Assembly (NCBI GenBank): GCA_902619745.1
Contig: CACNFL010000010.1
Location: forward strand, 1 to 42,511
Source of the DNA: an uncultured Pelagibacteraceae bacterium
GTDB taxonomy: Bacteria; Pseudomonadota; Alphaproteobacteria; Pelagibacterales; Pelagibacteraceae
Reading direction: 5' to 3'
Length of the DNA: 42,511 nt
Of the stretch, positions 32,785 through 42,511 are shown piece by piece. The notes beneath the pieces are model-generated. The model was not told the DNA's origin, ran no database searches, and saw only the letters and a list, made by a program, of their open reading frames with translations. Each line of letters opens with the position of its first letter. Positions within the stretch are counted from its first letter, which is position 1. Made by a program: the position numbers and the translations under genes.

Positions 32785-34548
32785 TTATACTTTTAAAGGA
32801 AGAACTTTTAACAATAGTTTATTTCTAATTAAATCAACATTTAATTGATTTAAAGTATTGATAATAAAATAAACTGTATCTTCATCAATATTTTCAATTT
32901 TGTCAGGTCCAATTACCTCAATTATTCTCAACAATGCAGCACCAATCTCATTATTATCTATCATTGTTTGAATATCGGCAGGCATTTCTGATTGCTTTAT
33001 CTCATAAAGACCATCATATTTTTTTGAAATTTCAACTCCATCAGATTTAAGTGCCTCTAGAAAAATTATATCTTTTTTTGATAAAAAATATTTTTTATCT
33101 TTTTTAATTTTCTTTAAAAATTTCTCTAGATCCTCTTCAATTTTAGATTTTGCATAGTCCCCATTGAAATAATTTATAAGTTTTGATTGATGTAAAATTT
33201 TACTATTATATTTAATTTTTTTGTCTGCTGTCTCTTTCTTGTTTAAATTACTATTATAAAATGTTGTAAAATTTGAGGGCACATCCTCAACATTAATTTC
33301 ACTTAAAAATTTTTTTAATTCCAAATCAAAGGCATTACCAATATCATCAGATATAAATAGATCCTTTAATATCTTTATAAATTCTAATTTAATTTTTGGT
33401 TCTTCAGTTAAAAGAGATCTTTGATATAAAAGAGCACGTCCCTCGATTGAAGATAGAGATTTATGTGCCTCTTTTGCATTTAAAAATTGATTAATATTAA
33501 ATTGGAATTTTTTATAGAATTCGAATAACTCCTCCTCAGAATAATTTTTATCATTAACAGCTTTTTCTATTGTAGAAATTTTTTCTACATCAGTAATCTC
33601 TATATCTTGAATTTTAAAAAGTAAATTAGCAGCTGAAAGATATTTCCAAATTATTTTAGGTGTATCTTCACTTGGTTCATAAGAAAACTCAGGGTTAGTT
33701 CTATGAGCTAAATGAAAATCTAAAATTGAATTTATTGATATTTCTTTATCTGCCTCATCTAAATATCCAAATAAATAATTTATTTTGTTTTCGTAATAAC
33801 TATCTTCAAAACCTAACTCTTTTTTTAAATCTAAAATAAGTTGTGCCTCTTCATTTTTTCCATAATTGATCAAACAATATAAATTAAATTTTGACAGATA
33901 TTCATCTTGAATAGGTTCAGAATTTTTAGAAAAAATCTCACATGATTTCTTTACGTTTGATTCTGATAAATAAGTATCTACCAAATATCTTGCTAAATTT
34001 GGATGCAAATTTATTATTTGATTTTTTATCAAATATTCTTCTATTAATTCTAAGTTTGCATCTTTTATTAACCAATCAGATTTAAAGCTCATAAATTCTT
34101 GCTCGGTAATGTTTTTAGTTGGGGAATAAGCATTGGTTAATAAAGATATGTGCATTATATCAGATGCATCCTCTGAAAGATTAAACTTATTAATATTCTG
34201 AAATAAATTTTTTAATTTAGTTCCATCAGAATTTGACCACATATCCATACTCAAACCGTATTCACTAGGATCATATAATCCAACAATTTTAATTTCTTTT
34301 GATGAAAATTCTTTATCAAGTTTAATTGTATCTGTTTGTTTATTTGTTTGTAGTTCGTAAACACTATTCTGAGTAGTGTCACTGGAATTTTCACTTGAAA
34401 TATTTGTTTCTGAAATAACTTGATTATCTTTTTTTTCCATATTCCAAATATCAATCGGTTTCTCTTCTGCAATCGCAGGTGTAAAAAAAATAAGACAAAC
34501 TAATTTAATTAAAAGAATTTTCTTATTTAACAATTTTAAAATTTTCAT
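32785..34548 (-). CDS. Large exported protein of unknown function
   Basis: The frame is open from 34593, but ATG 34548 gives a clean signal peptide: basic LNKK, a hydrophobic core, then a likely cleavage after TPAIA, leaving a mature protein starting EEKPIDIW. The 587-residue product is acidic, Lys/Asp/Glu/Leu-rich and appears mostly alpha-helical, reminiscent of helical-repeat (TPR/SEL-like) proteins but without a clear repeat consensus. There is no membrane segment after the signal peptide. It overlaps the upstream 60-aa membrane gene by 26 nt and leads into def-fmt-truA. I do not recognise a family; a periplasmic scaffold is a guess. Confidence 0.7.
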   Translation of the reverse strand: MKILKLLNKKILLIKLVCLIFFTPAIAEEKPIDIWNMEKKDNQVISETNISSENSSDTTQNSVYELQTNKQTDTIKLDKEFSSKEIKIVGLYDPSEYGLSMDMWSNSDGTKLKNLFQNINKFNLSEDASDIMHISLLTNAYSPTKNITEQEFMSFKSDWLIKDANLELIEEYLIKNQIINLHPNLARYLVDTYLSESNVKKSCEIFSKNSEPIQDEYLSKFNLYCLINYGKNEEAQLILDLKKELGFEDSYYENKINYLFGYLDEADKEISINSILDFHLAHRTNPEFSYEPSEDTPKIIWKYLSAANLLFKIQDIEITDVEKISTIEKAVNDKNYSEEELFEFYKKFQFNINQFLNAKEAHKSLSSIEGRALLYQRSLLTEEPKIKLEFIKILKDLFISDDIGNAFDLELKKFLSEINVEDVPSNFTTFYNSNLNKKETADKKIKYNSKILHQSKLINYFNGDYAKSKIEEDLEKFLKKIKKDKKYFLSKKDIIFLEALKSDGVEISKKYDGLYEIKQSEMPADIQTMIDNNEIGAALLRIIEVIGPDKIENIDEDTVYFIINTLNQLNVDLIRNKLLLKVLPLKV

Positions 34549-34705
34549 TTGGAATAATTTTTTCAATTTCTTTTTTAGGTGCAGGAAAATCAATTGTACT
34601 TAGAAAAAAAATAATACCTAAAATAACCCCTAATCCGATTATAGATTTAATCACAAGTCCTATGATACTTGCTTTGCCTGAACTTGTGTTTTTAATGAAT
34701 TGCAT
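34523..34705 (-). CDS. 60-aa single-span membrane protein
   Basis: This short protein has an N-terminal QFIKNTSSGKASI, one strong glycine-rich transmembrane segment (about residues 16-39) and a C-terminal tail with PAPKKEIEKIIP. With a tail-out topology the soluble end would face the periplasm, where the next gene's product is predicted to be exported. It overlaps that gene's start by 26 nt, which suggests coupling and joint function. No family is recognised. Confidence 0.65.
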   Translation of the reverse strand: MQFIKNTSSGKASIIGLVIKSIIGLGVILGIIFFLSTIDFPAPKKEIEKIIPNENFKIVK

Positions 34706-34762
34706 ATACTTTTAGATAATTTCAAATTAAGACATATTTATGTTTTTTCAATAAAGAAACTT

Positions 34763-35275
34763 ATGAAATTAAAAGAAAATCTAGTTTTTTTGGGGATGAT
34801 GGGTTCTGGTAAGAGCTCTATTGGATCCTTAGTAGCTAAGAAATTAAAATTAAATTTTGTAGATATCGATAAAGAAATTGAAAAAAATTTAAATATGACA
34901 ATAAAAAAAATCTTTGAAGTTAAGGGTGAGAATTATTTTAGAAAAATTGAGGAACAAACAACTTTAAAAAAACTTAAATTAAACTCTACTGTGATTTCAC
35001 TTGGTGGGGGGGCTTTTACAAATAACAATATTAGAAAAGAAATTTTAAAAAATCATTTATCTTTTTGGCTAAATTGGGATGATAAAACATTGTTAAATAG
35101 AATTAAAAACAGTAAAAAAAGACCATTAGCGATTAATGCAACCGATACTGAGTTAATTGATTTAATTAAGAAACGATCTAACATTTACTCTAAAGCTTTA
35201 TATGAGATAAAGTGTGATAATCTTACTAAAAGTGAAATAGTAAATAAAATTGTAAAAATTTATGAAACAAACTAG
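34763..35275 (+). CDS. aroK: Shikimate kinase
   Basis: It phosphorylates shikimate in the fifth shikimate-pathway step. From ATG 34763 the protein has 170 residues: P-loop GMMGSGKSS, the substrate Asp in FVDIDKEIE, the GENYFRKIE Arg, SLGGGAF, and the lid Arg in KKRPLAI. The frame extends upstream to 34700, but the extra residues are not family-like. It overlaps aroB by 14 nt; aroK-aroB is a widespread pair. Confidence 0.93.
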   Translation: MKLKENLVFLGMMGSGKSSIGSLVAKKLKLNFVDIDKEIEKNLNMTIKKIFEVKGENYFRKIEEQTTLKKLKLNSTVISLGGGAFTNNNIRKEILKNHLSFWLNWDDKTLLNRIKNSKKRPLAINATDTELIDLIKKRSNIYSKALYEIKCDNLTKSEIVNKIVKIYETN

Positions 35276-36368
35276 ATTAAATATAGTAACTAAAACCGAA
35301 AAATATCCAATAATTATTGGATCAGATTTAACTTCAAGCATATCAAAAATTTTTAAATCAAATTCAATTGATTTTGATAAATGTTTGATTGTTATTGATA
35401 AAAATGTTCCAAAAAAATTTGTCTCAAATATTAAAAGGTCTTTTAAAAATAAAAGTATTTTTGTGTTATTTTTTAATGCTAGTGAAAAAAATAAAAATAT
35501 TAATAGCGTAAATAAAATTCTAGAAGTTTTATTAAATAAAAACTTTTCAAGAAATGATGTTTTGATTTCTTTAGGAGGAGGAATTACAGGCGATGTAAGT
35601 GGTTTTGCAGCTAGTCTTTTTAAAAGGGGCCTTAAGTTTGCAAATATTCCAACAACCCTTTTAGCTCAAGTTGATTCATCAATCGGGGGAAAAACTGGAG
35701 TTAATTCTAAATATGGTAAAAATTTAATAGGAAGCTTTTATCAACCATCACTAGTTCTCTCAGATATTCAATTTCTTAAATCTTTATCGAAAAGAGAAAT
35801 AATTTGTGGATATGGAGAAATATTGAAGCATTCATTAATTGATAATAAAAAATTTTTTAGTTTCTTAAATAAAAATCTTAAAAAGATTATAAATCTTTCA
35901 TCTCCATTTATTGAAAAAGCTATCTATGAAAGTTGTAAAATTAAAAAAAAGATAGTCGAAAAAGATGAAAAAGAGATAGCATTAAGAAAAGTATTAAATT
36001 TTGGCCATACATTTGCCCATGCTTATGAGGCAGGCTTAGGGTACAGCCATAAACTAAATCATGGTGAAGCCGTGATACTTGGAATGAAAACGGCACTGAG
36101 TTTTAGTTCTAAGGAAAACATGCTTAGTAAAAGTGAATATAATTTAATTATAAATCATATTGACAATTCTGGACTACCTTCTTCTATAAAAAAATATTTT
36201 TCTATCAAAGATTTAAATAAGATTTTATCTTTTATGATCAAAGATAAAAAAAATAATTCTGAAAAAATTAACTTAGTTTTGTTAAAAAAAATTGGTAAGC
36301 CAATCTTCAACAAACAATACTCCAAAAAAAAGTTGAATTTATTTCTGAAAAAATTTTTAACTAATTAA
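35262..36368 (+). CDS. aroB: 3-dehydroquinate synthase
   Basis: AroB converts DAHP to 3-dehydroquinate using NAD and a divalent metal. The 368 residues include ISLGGGITGDVSGFAAS (NAD-binding), PTTLLAQVDSSIGGKTGVN, the metal-binding LRKVLNFGHTFAHA and LNHGEAVILGM. It overlaps aroK at its start and the convergent bolA at its end by 12 nt. Confidence 0.95.
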   Translation: MKQTRLNIVTKTEKYPIIIGSDLTSSISKIFKSNSIDFDKCLIVIDKNVPKKFVSNIKRSFKNKSIFVLFFNASEKNKNINSVNKILEVLLNKNFSRNDVLISLGGGITGDVSGFAASLFKRGLKFANIPTTLLAQVDSSIGGKTGVNSKYGKNLIGSFYQPSLVLSDIQFLKSLSKREIICGYGEILKHSLIDNKKFFSFLNKNLKKIINLSSPFIEKAIYESCKIKKKIVEKDEKEIALRKVLNFGHTFAHAYEAGLGYSHKLNHGEAVILGMKTALSFSSKENMLSKSEYNLIINHIDNSGLPSSIKKYFSIKDLNKILSFMIKDKKNNSEKINLVLLKKIGKPIFNKQYSKKKLNLFLKKFLTN

Positions 36369-36617
36369 AATTTGGATTGAGTGGATAAATTCTTTTAATT
36401 CTTGATCTAAAATCTTGTAAATTTTTTTATTACTTTCAATTTTATTCATTTTTTTTAGTTCTTTAGAAACGATAATTAATTTTAAATGATATTTTCCTTC
36501 TTGATTTCCTTTATGATTTTTATGAAGAAAAGATTTATCTTCAATATTTATACTTTCAATATTTATTTGATTTAATAATTTGTTTTTTACAATTGTAATT
36601 AACTCATTTATATCCAT
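36357..36617 (-). CDS. bolA: BolA-family protein
   Basis: BolA proteins partner with monothiol glutaredoxins in iron-sulfur handling or act in transcription. The 86-residue protein shows the class-II KH-like fold and the family features DKSFLHKNHKG and GKYHLKLIIVS; the loop His is a candidate cluster ligand. No glutaredoxin gene is in the window. Its ATG is only 17 nt from that of the divergent J-domain gene, an alphaproteobacterial arrangement. Confidence 0.88.
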   Translation of the reverse strand: MDINELITIVKNKLLNQINIESINIEDKSFLHKNHKGNQEGKYHLKLIIVSKELKKMNKIESNKKIYKILDQELKEFIHSIQILIS

Positions 36618-36634
36618 ATATGTTATTATATATC

Positions 36635-37168
36635 ATGAAAAATATTTGTGACTGGAATAATTGTAATGAAATAGGTGAATATAAGGCGCCAGTTGAAAAA
36701 GATAATAGCAGAAAATTTAGAATGCTTTGCCTTGAGCATGTAAAAGAATTTAATAAAAATTGGAACTATTTTTCAGGAATGAATGATGACCAAGTAATGG
36801 ATTTTTTAAAATCTGACATGACTTGGCACAAACCCACGCAAAGCTTTAGCTCTTCAGATAATTTTTTCAAAGTATTATGGAATACAACTTTAAGAGATGA
36901 GCTAGATAAAGAAAAAATAAATGGAGATTATAATCATATGCGTCAATTTAAATTCGATCATAAAGATATAAAAGCTTTTGGAATATTGGGAGTTTCTGTG
37001 GGTTTAAAGTGGAGGAAAATACAAGATAAATTCAAATTACTTGTGAAAAAATTTCACCCTGATATGAATTCTGGAAATAAAAAATACGAGGAAAAACTTA
37101 AACTTATAACATTGGCTTACACTCAATTAAAAAATACCTATAGAGAAAAAATTGACACCAAATCTTAA
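36635..37168 (+). CDS. J-domain (DnaJ-like) co-chaperone
   Basis: This 177-residue protein has an N-terminal region with a Cys/His-rich start ([10 protein letters not shown], then CLEHVKEFN) that may bind metal. A C-terminal J domain follows: [30 protein letters not shown], with the diagnostic His-Pro-Asp, then the last helix. It lacks the Gly/Phe and zinc-finger regions of true DnaJ. I chose ATG 36635; an ATG at 36620 is also in frame. It is followed by cobS with a 17-nt overlap, and the bolA-J-cobS-cobT order suggests a shared role. Confidence 0.85.
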   Translation: MKNICDWNNCNEIGEYKAPVEKDNSRKFRMLCLEHVKEFNKNWNYFSGMNDDQVMDFLKSDMTWHKPTQSFSSSDNFFKVLWNTTLRDELDKEKINGDYNHMRQFKFDHKDIKAFGILGVSVGLKWRKIQDKFKLLVKKFHPDMNSGNKKYEEKLKLITLAYTQLKNTYREKIDTKS

Positions 37169-38126
37169 CACAGAACCAGATATTAAAGTTTCATTAAAAC
37201 AGACTTTTGGAATTGATTCAGAAATGGAAGTAGACGCATTTTCAAAAAAGAATGAGTATGTTCCTGAAATTGATAAGAACTACAAGTTCGATAGAGATAC
37301 TACTTTAGCCATTATTTCAGGATTTGCTTATAATAAGAGAGTTTTAGTTCAAGGATATCATGGTACTGGTAAATCTACTCACATTGAGCAAATAGCTGCA
37401 AGATTAAATTGGCCTTGTATCCGTGTAAATTTAGATAGTCATGTAAGTAGAATTGATTTGATTGGAAAAGATGCGATTGTTCTTAAAGATGGTAAACAAG
37501 TAACTCAATTTAACGAGGGAATTTTACCATGGTCTATACAAAATCCAGTTGCACTTGTTTTTGATGAATATGATGCTGGTAGACCTGATGTAATGTTTGT
37601 AATTCAAAGAGTTTTAGAAGCTGAGGGAAATTTTACATTACTAGATAAAAACAAAGTAATTAAACAAAATAAATTTTTTAGATTATTTGCTACTTCAAAT
37701 ACTGTTGGGCTTGGTGATACGACAGGTCTTTATCATGGTACGCAGCAAATTAACCAAGGTCAGATGGATAGATGGAATATTGTTACAACTTTAAACTATC
37801 TTAGCCTAGATAGAGAAATGGACATTGTTTTGTCTAAAAATAAAAACTTAAATAACGCAAAGGGAAAAGAAAAGGTTGCTAACATGATAAAAGTAGCCTC
37901 TTTAACGCGTAAAGGATTTATTGCAGGAGATATTTCAACAGTGATGAGCCCAAGAACGGTGTTACATTGGGCAGAAAATGCAGAGATATTTAAAGACACT
38001 GGTTACGCTTTTAGAGTAACTTTTCTTAATAAATGTGATGATATTGAAAAAAATACTATCGCGGAATATTATCAAAGATGCTTTGGTGAAGAGTTGCCAG
38101 AATCTTTGATTAATGTTCAAATCTAA
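37152..38126 (+). CDS. cobS: CobS-like AAA+ ATPase (cobaltochelatase subunit family)
   Basis: CobS with CobT and CobN forms aerobic cobaltochelatase. The 324-residue MoxR-like AAA+ protein shows Walker [10 protein letters not shown], Walker [11 protein letters not shown], sensor [13 protein letters not shown] and an arginine-rich C-terminal region. The start is TTG 37152: the N-terminal [20 protein letters not shown] segment is family-like and would be lost with the next ATG at 37224. No CobN or other B12 genes are present; in many alphaproteobacteria this bolA-linked cobST pair is conserved anyway. Confidence 0.88.
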   Translation: MTPNLNTEPDIKVSLKQTFGIDSEMEVDAFSKKNEYVPEIDKNYKFDRDTTLAIISGFAYNKRVLVQGYHGTGKSTHIEQIAARLNWPCIRVNLDSHVSRIDLIGKDAIVLKDGKQVTQFNEGILPWSIQNPVALVFDEYDAGRPDVMFVIQRVLEAEGNFTLLDKNKVIKQNKFFRLFATSNTVGLGDTTGLYHGTQQINQGQMDRWNIVTTLNYLSLDREMDIVLSKNKNLNNAKGKEKVANMIKVASLTRKGFIAGDISTVMSPRTVLHWAENAEIFKDTGYAFRVTFLNKCDDIEKNTIAEYYQRCFGEELPESLINVQI

Positions 38127-39925
38127 TGAGCACTAAAGAAAATAATTTAAAAGAAAAATTCAAAATTGCTTTAACTTCTACCGCAAAAGTAATTGCTGAT
38201 GATTTTGATGTAAAAAAAAAAAATTCTGAAGAAAAAAAAATAAAAGAATTTAATTTTCTGGAGATTGATAATTTAACTAGTCCAGCTGATTTTATAAGAT
38301 TACGTGCAGAAACAGACTCCTCTGCTTTGAAAAAAAAATTTTGTAATGAAACAATTTACAAAAAAAACCTTCCATCAAATACATCTTCTAGATCTCTTTA
38401 TAATATTGCTGAAAAAATACGTTATGAGACTCTAGGAGGAAAAATGTTAAAAGGAATTGAGAAAAATTTTCAAGAAAATTATCATCAAATAATAAATCGT
38501 AAACGCAAAGATCAATTAAAAACTAAAGAGGATGTTTCTGTATCAGAGGCATTCGAGTTATATATGCTTAAGAATTTTCATAAAATTAAGCTAAATCCTC
38601 TAACAACAAAAATGCTTAATTTTTGGGAAAAAGACTTTGAGGAAGCTATAGAAAAACATAAAGAATTTTTACTTAAAAATCTTGAAGATCAAAACATTTA
38701 TAGTTCAAAGTTTTCAGAAATATTGGAAGAAATGGACATTTTTCAAAGTGAAGATGAAGATGAAAGAAAAGAAGAAAATCAGGATCAAGGACAAGATAAT
38801 CCATCAAATGAAGATGAAAATAATGACAAAGAAGATAATAAAGATGAAAAAGATGAAAATGTATCTGAGGCTTCATTAGATGCTGATTTTAGTGTTGACG
38901 AATTTAACTTTGACGAACAGTTGTCAGACACAGAGTCAGATGAACAAAGTTCAGAACAAGTAGCTCAAAAAAAAATAGATAATATCAATTTAGATTATAA
39001 AATATTTACAACTCAATTTGATGAAGTTGTAAAAGCTGAAAATCTAGAAAATGCAGATGAAGCAACAAAACTAAGAAGAAATTTAGATCAACAATTAATC
39101 GGCTTTCAAGATATTATAACTAAACTTGCTAATAAACTTCAAAGACAATTGCTTGCAAAACAAAATAGAGCATGGGAATTTGATTTAGAGGAAGGATTAT
39201 TAGACAGTTCAAAACTTCCAAGAATTATAATGGACCCTTATAATTCTTTATCTTTTAAAAAAGAAAAAGATTTAGATTTTAAAGATACAGTAGTGACTCT
39301 ACTTATTGATAATTCGGGATCTATGAGGGGAAGACCAATTACTATTGCAGCTATTTGTGCAGATATCTTGTCTAGAACATTAGAAAGGTGCTCTGTTAAA
39401 GTTGAAATTTTAGGCTTCACAACCAAAAATTGGAAGGGTGGACAGAGTAGAGAATTATGGACTAAAAATTCTAAACCTAAAACACCCGGAAGATTGAATG
39501 ATTTAAGACATATAATTTATAAAGGAGCAGATACTCATTGGAGACAGGCAAAAAATAATTTAGGGCTAATGCTTAAAGAAGGATTGCTCAAAGAGAACAT
39601 TGATGGAGAAGCTATATCGTGGGCTTATAATAGAATTAAAAAGAGAAAAGAAGAAAGAAAAATATTAATGGTTATTTCTGACGGAGCCCCTGTAGATGAC
39701 TCAACTCTTTCTGTAAATTCGGGTGACTTTTTGGAAAAACATCTAAAAAAGATTGTGAAATTTATTGAAAATAAATCAGATATTGAAGTTTTGGCTATAG
39801 GAATTGGTCACGATGTTTCAAGATATTATAATAGAGCGATCAAAATTACTGATGTAAATGAATTAGGAGATGTTATGATTTCTCAATTAAGCTCATTATT
39901 TGAAACAAAAAATAAATATCACTAA
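38126..39925 (+). CDS. cobT: CobT-like VWA protein (cobaltochelatase subunit family)
   Basis: The 599-residue partner of CobS has an N-terminal helical domain, a long acidic low-complexity linker (about residues 208-280, almost all Glu/Asp/Asn/Lys/Ser) and a C-terminal von Willebrand A domain with the MIDAS motif IDNSGSMRG, then ILGFTT and MVISDGAP. The MoxR-type ATPase plus VWA protein pairing is typical of metal-insertion or remodelling machines. Its ATG shares a base with the cobS stop. The end overlaps the convergent histidine kinase gene by 4 nt. Confidence 0.88.
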   Translation: MSTKENNLKEKFKIALTSTAKVIADDFDVKKKNSEEKKIKEFNFLEIDNLTSPADFIRLRAETDSSALKKKFCNETIYKKNLPSNTSSRSLYNIAEKIRYETLGGKMLKGIEKNFQENYHQIINRKRKDQLKTKEDVSVSEAFELYMLKNFHKIKLNPLTTKMLNFWEKDFEEAIEKHKEFLLKNLEDQNIYSSKFSEILEEMDIFQSEDEDERKEENQDQGQDNPSNEDENNDKEDNKDEKDENVSEASLDADFSVDEFNFDEQLSDTESDEQSSEQVAQKKIDNINLDYKIFTTQFDEVVKAENLENADEATKLRRNLDQQLIGFQDIITKLANKLQRQLLAKQNRAWEFDLEEGLLDSSKLPRIIMDPYNSLSFKKEKDLDFKDTVVTLLIDNSGSMRGRPITIAAICADILSRTLERCSVKVEILGFTTKNWKGGQSRELWTKNSKPKTPGRLNDLRHIIYKGADTHWRQAKNNLGLMLKEGLLKENIDGEAISWAYNRIKKRKEERKILMVISDGAPVDDSTLSVNSGDFLEKHLKKIVKFIENKSDIEVLAIGIGHDVSRYYNRAIKITDVNELGDVMISQLSSLFETKNKYH

Positions 39926-41202
39926 ATATTGAATAATTCCTTATTATTCCATCTAATAACAACTTCAGCACCATTACGTGTTTTAGAATTTCTACAGTTA
40001 ACTGAAGCAAAATTTTTTTCTAATAAAGTTTTACCAATAAACAAACCTAGACCTAACCCCTCTTTAGACTTATCTTTTGAATAATTTGATTTTAAATATG
40101 GTTCTCCAATTTTTGATATAATATCTCTTGGATAACCATTGCCATCATCCTCAACTGTAATTTCTGTAAATTCACTATCGCTTTTTAAATTAATAAAAAT
40201 AGAATTTTTGGCAAATTTATTGGCATTTCCTATGAAGTTTCTTAACCCATAAACTATTTCAATAGATTTACTTATTTTTTTTGGGTTTGAGTCTTGATCA
40301 AAATTAAAGATAAATTCCTTTTTACTTATTTCCTTAAATGAAGAGATAATTTCATGCAAATAATCTCGAATATTAATATCTTTGTCAATAAATTCATCTT
40401 CTTCCACAGGATTTAAAGTTAATCTCTTTAAAATTTCATTACATCGCTCAACCTGGCTATTCAATAACTCTATATCTTTTTCTAAGTCTTTTTGCCCCTT
40501 AAATTGTTTCATTAAATCATGTGTAATTATTGTTATTGTCGAAAGTGGTGTACCTAAAGAATGTGCTGCAGCAGCAGCTTGACCACCTAAAGATAAAAGC
40601 TCATGTTCTTTAGCCATTACCTCTTCCATTTTTCCTAATGCCTCTTTTCTTAATCTAGATTGTGTACCAAAAGTCATCGCAAAATAATTTAAAAATACCA
40701 AAGCTATAATCAAAGAAACTGGGATAGAGTAATAAAAATAATGATTGTTATGAAAATCACTATTTATATTAATTGGCAAATCTTGATGACTAAAAGTTAA
40801 AAATACGATTATAATTATTGTCAAGATTACTAACAAAGTATTAGTTCTTAAGCTTAAATTTGATGAGGAAAAAACACTTGGTATTAATATGAAAATTACA
40901 AATGGATTGGTTATACCTCCTGATAAATAAAGAAGGATACCTAATTGCAAAATATCTATAAGCAGGAAGATAAAAGCAGATCTATCTGATAATTGTGTTT
41001 TTTTATAAATATATATTAAATATAAATTACTTAATATTCCTAAAAATATAACTATATTTGAAGTAATAAAATCAAAACTAGGATTTAAAAATAAAAATAC
41101 AAAATTTACTGCAACTAGTTGTCCAATAATTCCGATCCATCTAAGTGTTATATAAGTTGATTTTTTAAAAGAATGATATTTTGAAGTTTCGAAAAACTTC
41201 AT
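39922..41202 (-). CDS. regB: RegB/PrrB-type redox sensor histidine kinase
   Basis: This is an inner-membrane kinase of 426 residues with six predicted spans in the first 180. The quinone-binding signature GGITNPF is at 95-101. The H-box [16 protein letters not shown] has the phosphoacceptor His214, and the redox-sensing cysteine is in ERCNEIL (Cys254). The ATPase domain has N, G1 (DDGNGYP) and G2 (GLGLGLF) boxes. In Rhodobacter, RegB/PrrB signals to RegA/PrrA in response to the respiratory redox state; no response regulator is in this window. It starts 2 nt after gyrB. Confidence 0.87.
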   Translation of the reverse strand: MKFFETSKYHSFKKSTYITLRWIGIIGQLVAVNFVFLFLNPSFDFITSNIVIFLGILSNLYLIYIYKKTQLSDRSAFIFLLIDILQLGILLYLSGGITNPFVIFILIPSVFSSSNLSLRTNTLLVILTIIIIVFLTFSHQDLPININSDFHNNHYFYYSIPVSLIIALVFLNYFAMTFGTQSRLRKEALGKMEEVMAKEHELLSLGGQAAAAAHSLGTPLSTITIITHDLMKQFKGQKDLEKDIELLNSQVERCNEILKRLTLNPVEEDEFIDKDINIRDYLHEIISSFKEISKKEFIFNFDQDSNPKKISKSIEIVYGLRNFIGNANKFAKNSIFINLKSDSEFTEITVEDDGNGYPRDIISKIGEPYLKSNYSKDKSKEGLGLGLFIGKTLLEKNFASVNCRNSKTRNGAEVVIRWNNKELFNI

Positions 41203-41204
41203 TT

Positions 41205-42511
<1,307 letters not shown>

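Noticed and set aside
34251..34472. 73-codon minus-strand frame within the large exported protein gene
   Set aside because: It is an alternative frame of a Lys/Ile-rich region with no start signal or recognisable features.
38673..38879. Two frames in the acidic linker of cobT
   Set aside because: They arise from low-complexity GAT/GAA/AAA codons read in other frames (Lys/Met- or His/Leu-rich products) and have no start signals.
38750..38960. Possible repeat array or CRISPR in the A/G-rich stretch of cobT
   Set aside because: The repetition is irregular GAAGAT/AAAGAT codon bias coding for an acidic linker; there are no equal-length repeats with unique spacers.

Overview
This window is a dense, strongly A+T-rich bacterial chromosome segment with no mobile elements, phage genes or CRISPR array. 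I read it as a SAR11-type (Pelagibacterales) alphaproteobacterium. The reasons are the very short or overlapping gene junctions, the AT-biased Lys/Asn/Ile-rich proteins, the tRNA-His(A73)-hisS-hisZ-hisG block, alphaproteobacterial gene orders (bolA-DnaJ-like-cobS-cobT; murA-DUF2948-hisD-infA; argB-HAD-dapD-dapE; trpF-trpB-trpA-accD-folC; aroA-cmk-rpsA-ihfB) and a RegB/PrrB-type kinase. Taxonomy is inferred from content and order; no search was possible.

Layout. (1) 1-10.6 kb, plus strand: end of an LptC-like gene, lptB, aroA, cmk, rpsA, ihfB, pyrF, trpF, trpB, trpA, accD, folC. Adjacent genes abut, overlap or lie at most 15 nt apart. (2) 10.6-14.2 kb, minus: trxA, an exonuclease I-like gene, an MGME1-like PD-(D/E)XK exonuclease and rmuC, i.e. 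a DNA-processing cluster. (3) 14.3-17.6 kb: a possible 43-aa membrane peptide gene (plus), then (minus) tRNA-His, hisS, hisZ, hisG, with the hisS start only 4 nt from the encoded CCA of the tRNA. (4) 17.6-22.2 kb, minus: a structured spacer, then in transcription order a 66-aa gene, a 33-aa gene, dcd, murA, a DUF2948 gene, hisD, infA, tRNA-Phe and a cold-shock gene ending in a good terminator. (5) 22.3-30.6 kb: tRNA-Thr (plus), a VTT-family membrane protein (minus), then plus-strand rpmH-rnpA-yidD-yidC and argB-HAD-dapD-dapE-HDAC-SET. (6) 30.6-34.7 kb, minus: a 60-aa membrane protein, a large exported protein of unknown function, def, fmt, truA. (7) 34.8-36.4 kb: aroK-aroB. (8) 36.4-39.9 kb: bolA (minus), divergent from a J-domain gene, cobS and cobT. 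(9) 39.9-42.5 kb, minus: a RegB-like histidine kinase and the 3' part of gyrB, which runs off the window.

Most genes are core metabolism and information processing: aromatic amino acids (aroA, aroK, aroB, trpFBA), histidine (hisD, hisG, hisZ), arginine, lysine/diaminopimelate, envelope (lptB, murA), translation and protein insertion.

The observations most worth following are the following. The TrpA/TrpB pair has changed the alpha-Asp56/beta-Lys167 inter-subunit salt-bridge positions on both sides, and TrpB has altered several active-site positions. The CMP kinase lacks the Walker A lysine. The hisS start codon has no room for a ribosome-binding site outside its tRNA. A bacterial gene encodes the human MGME1 active-site signature with identical spacing. 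A 33-aa gene is coupled to both neighbours by overlapping start/stop codons. An HDAC-like deacetylase and a SET-domain methyltransferase sit side by side at the end of the dap gene run.
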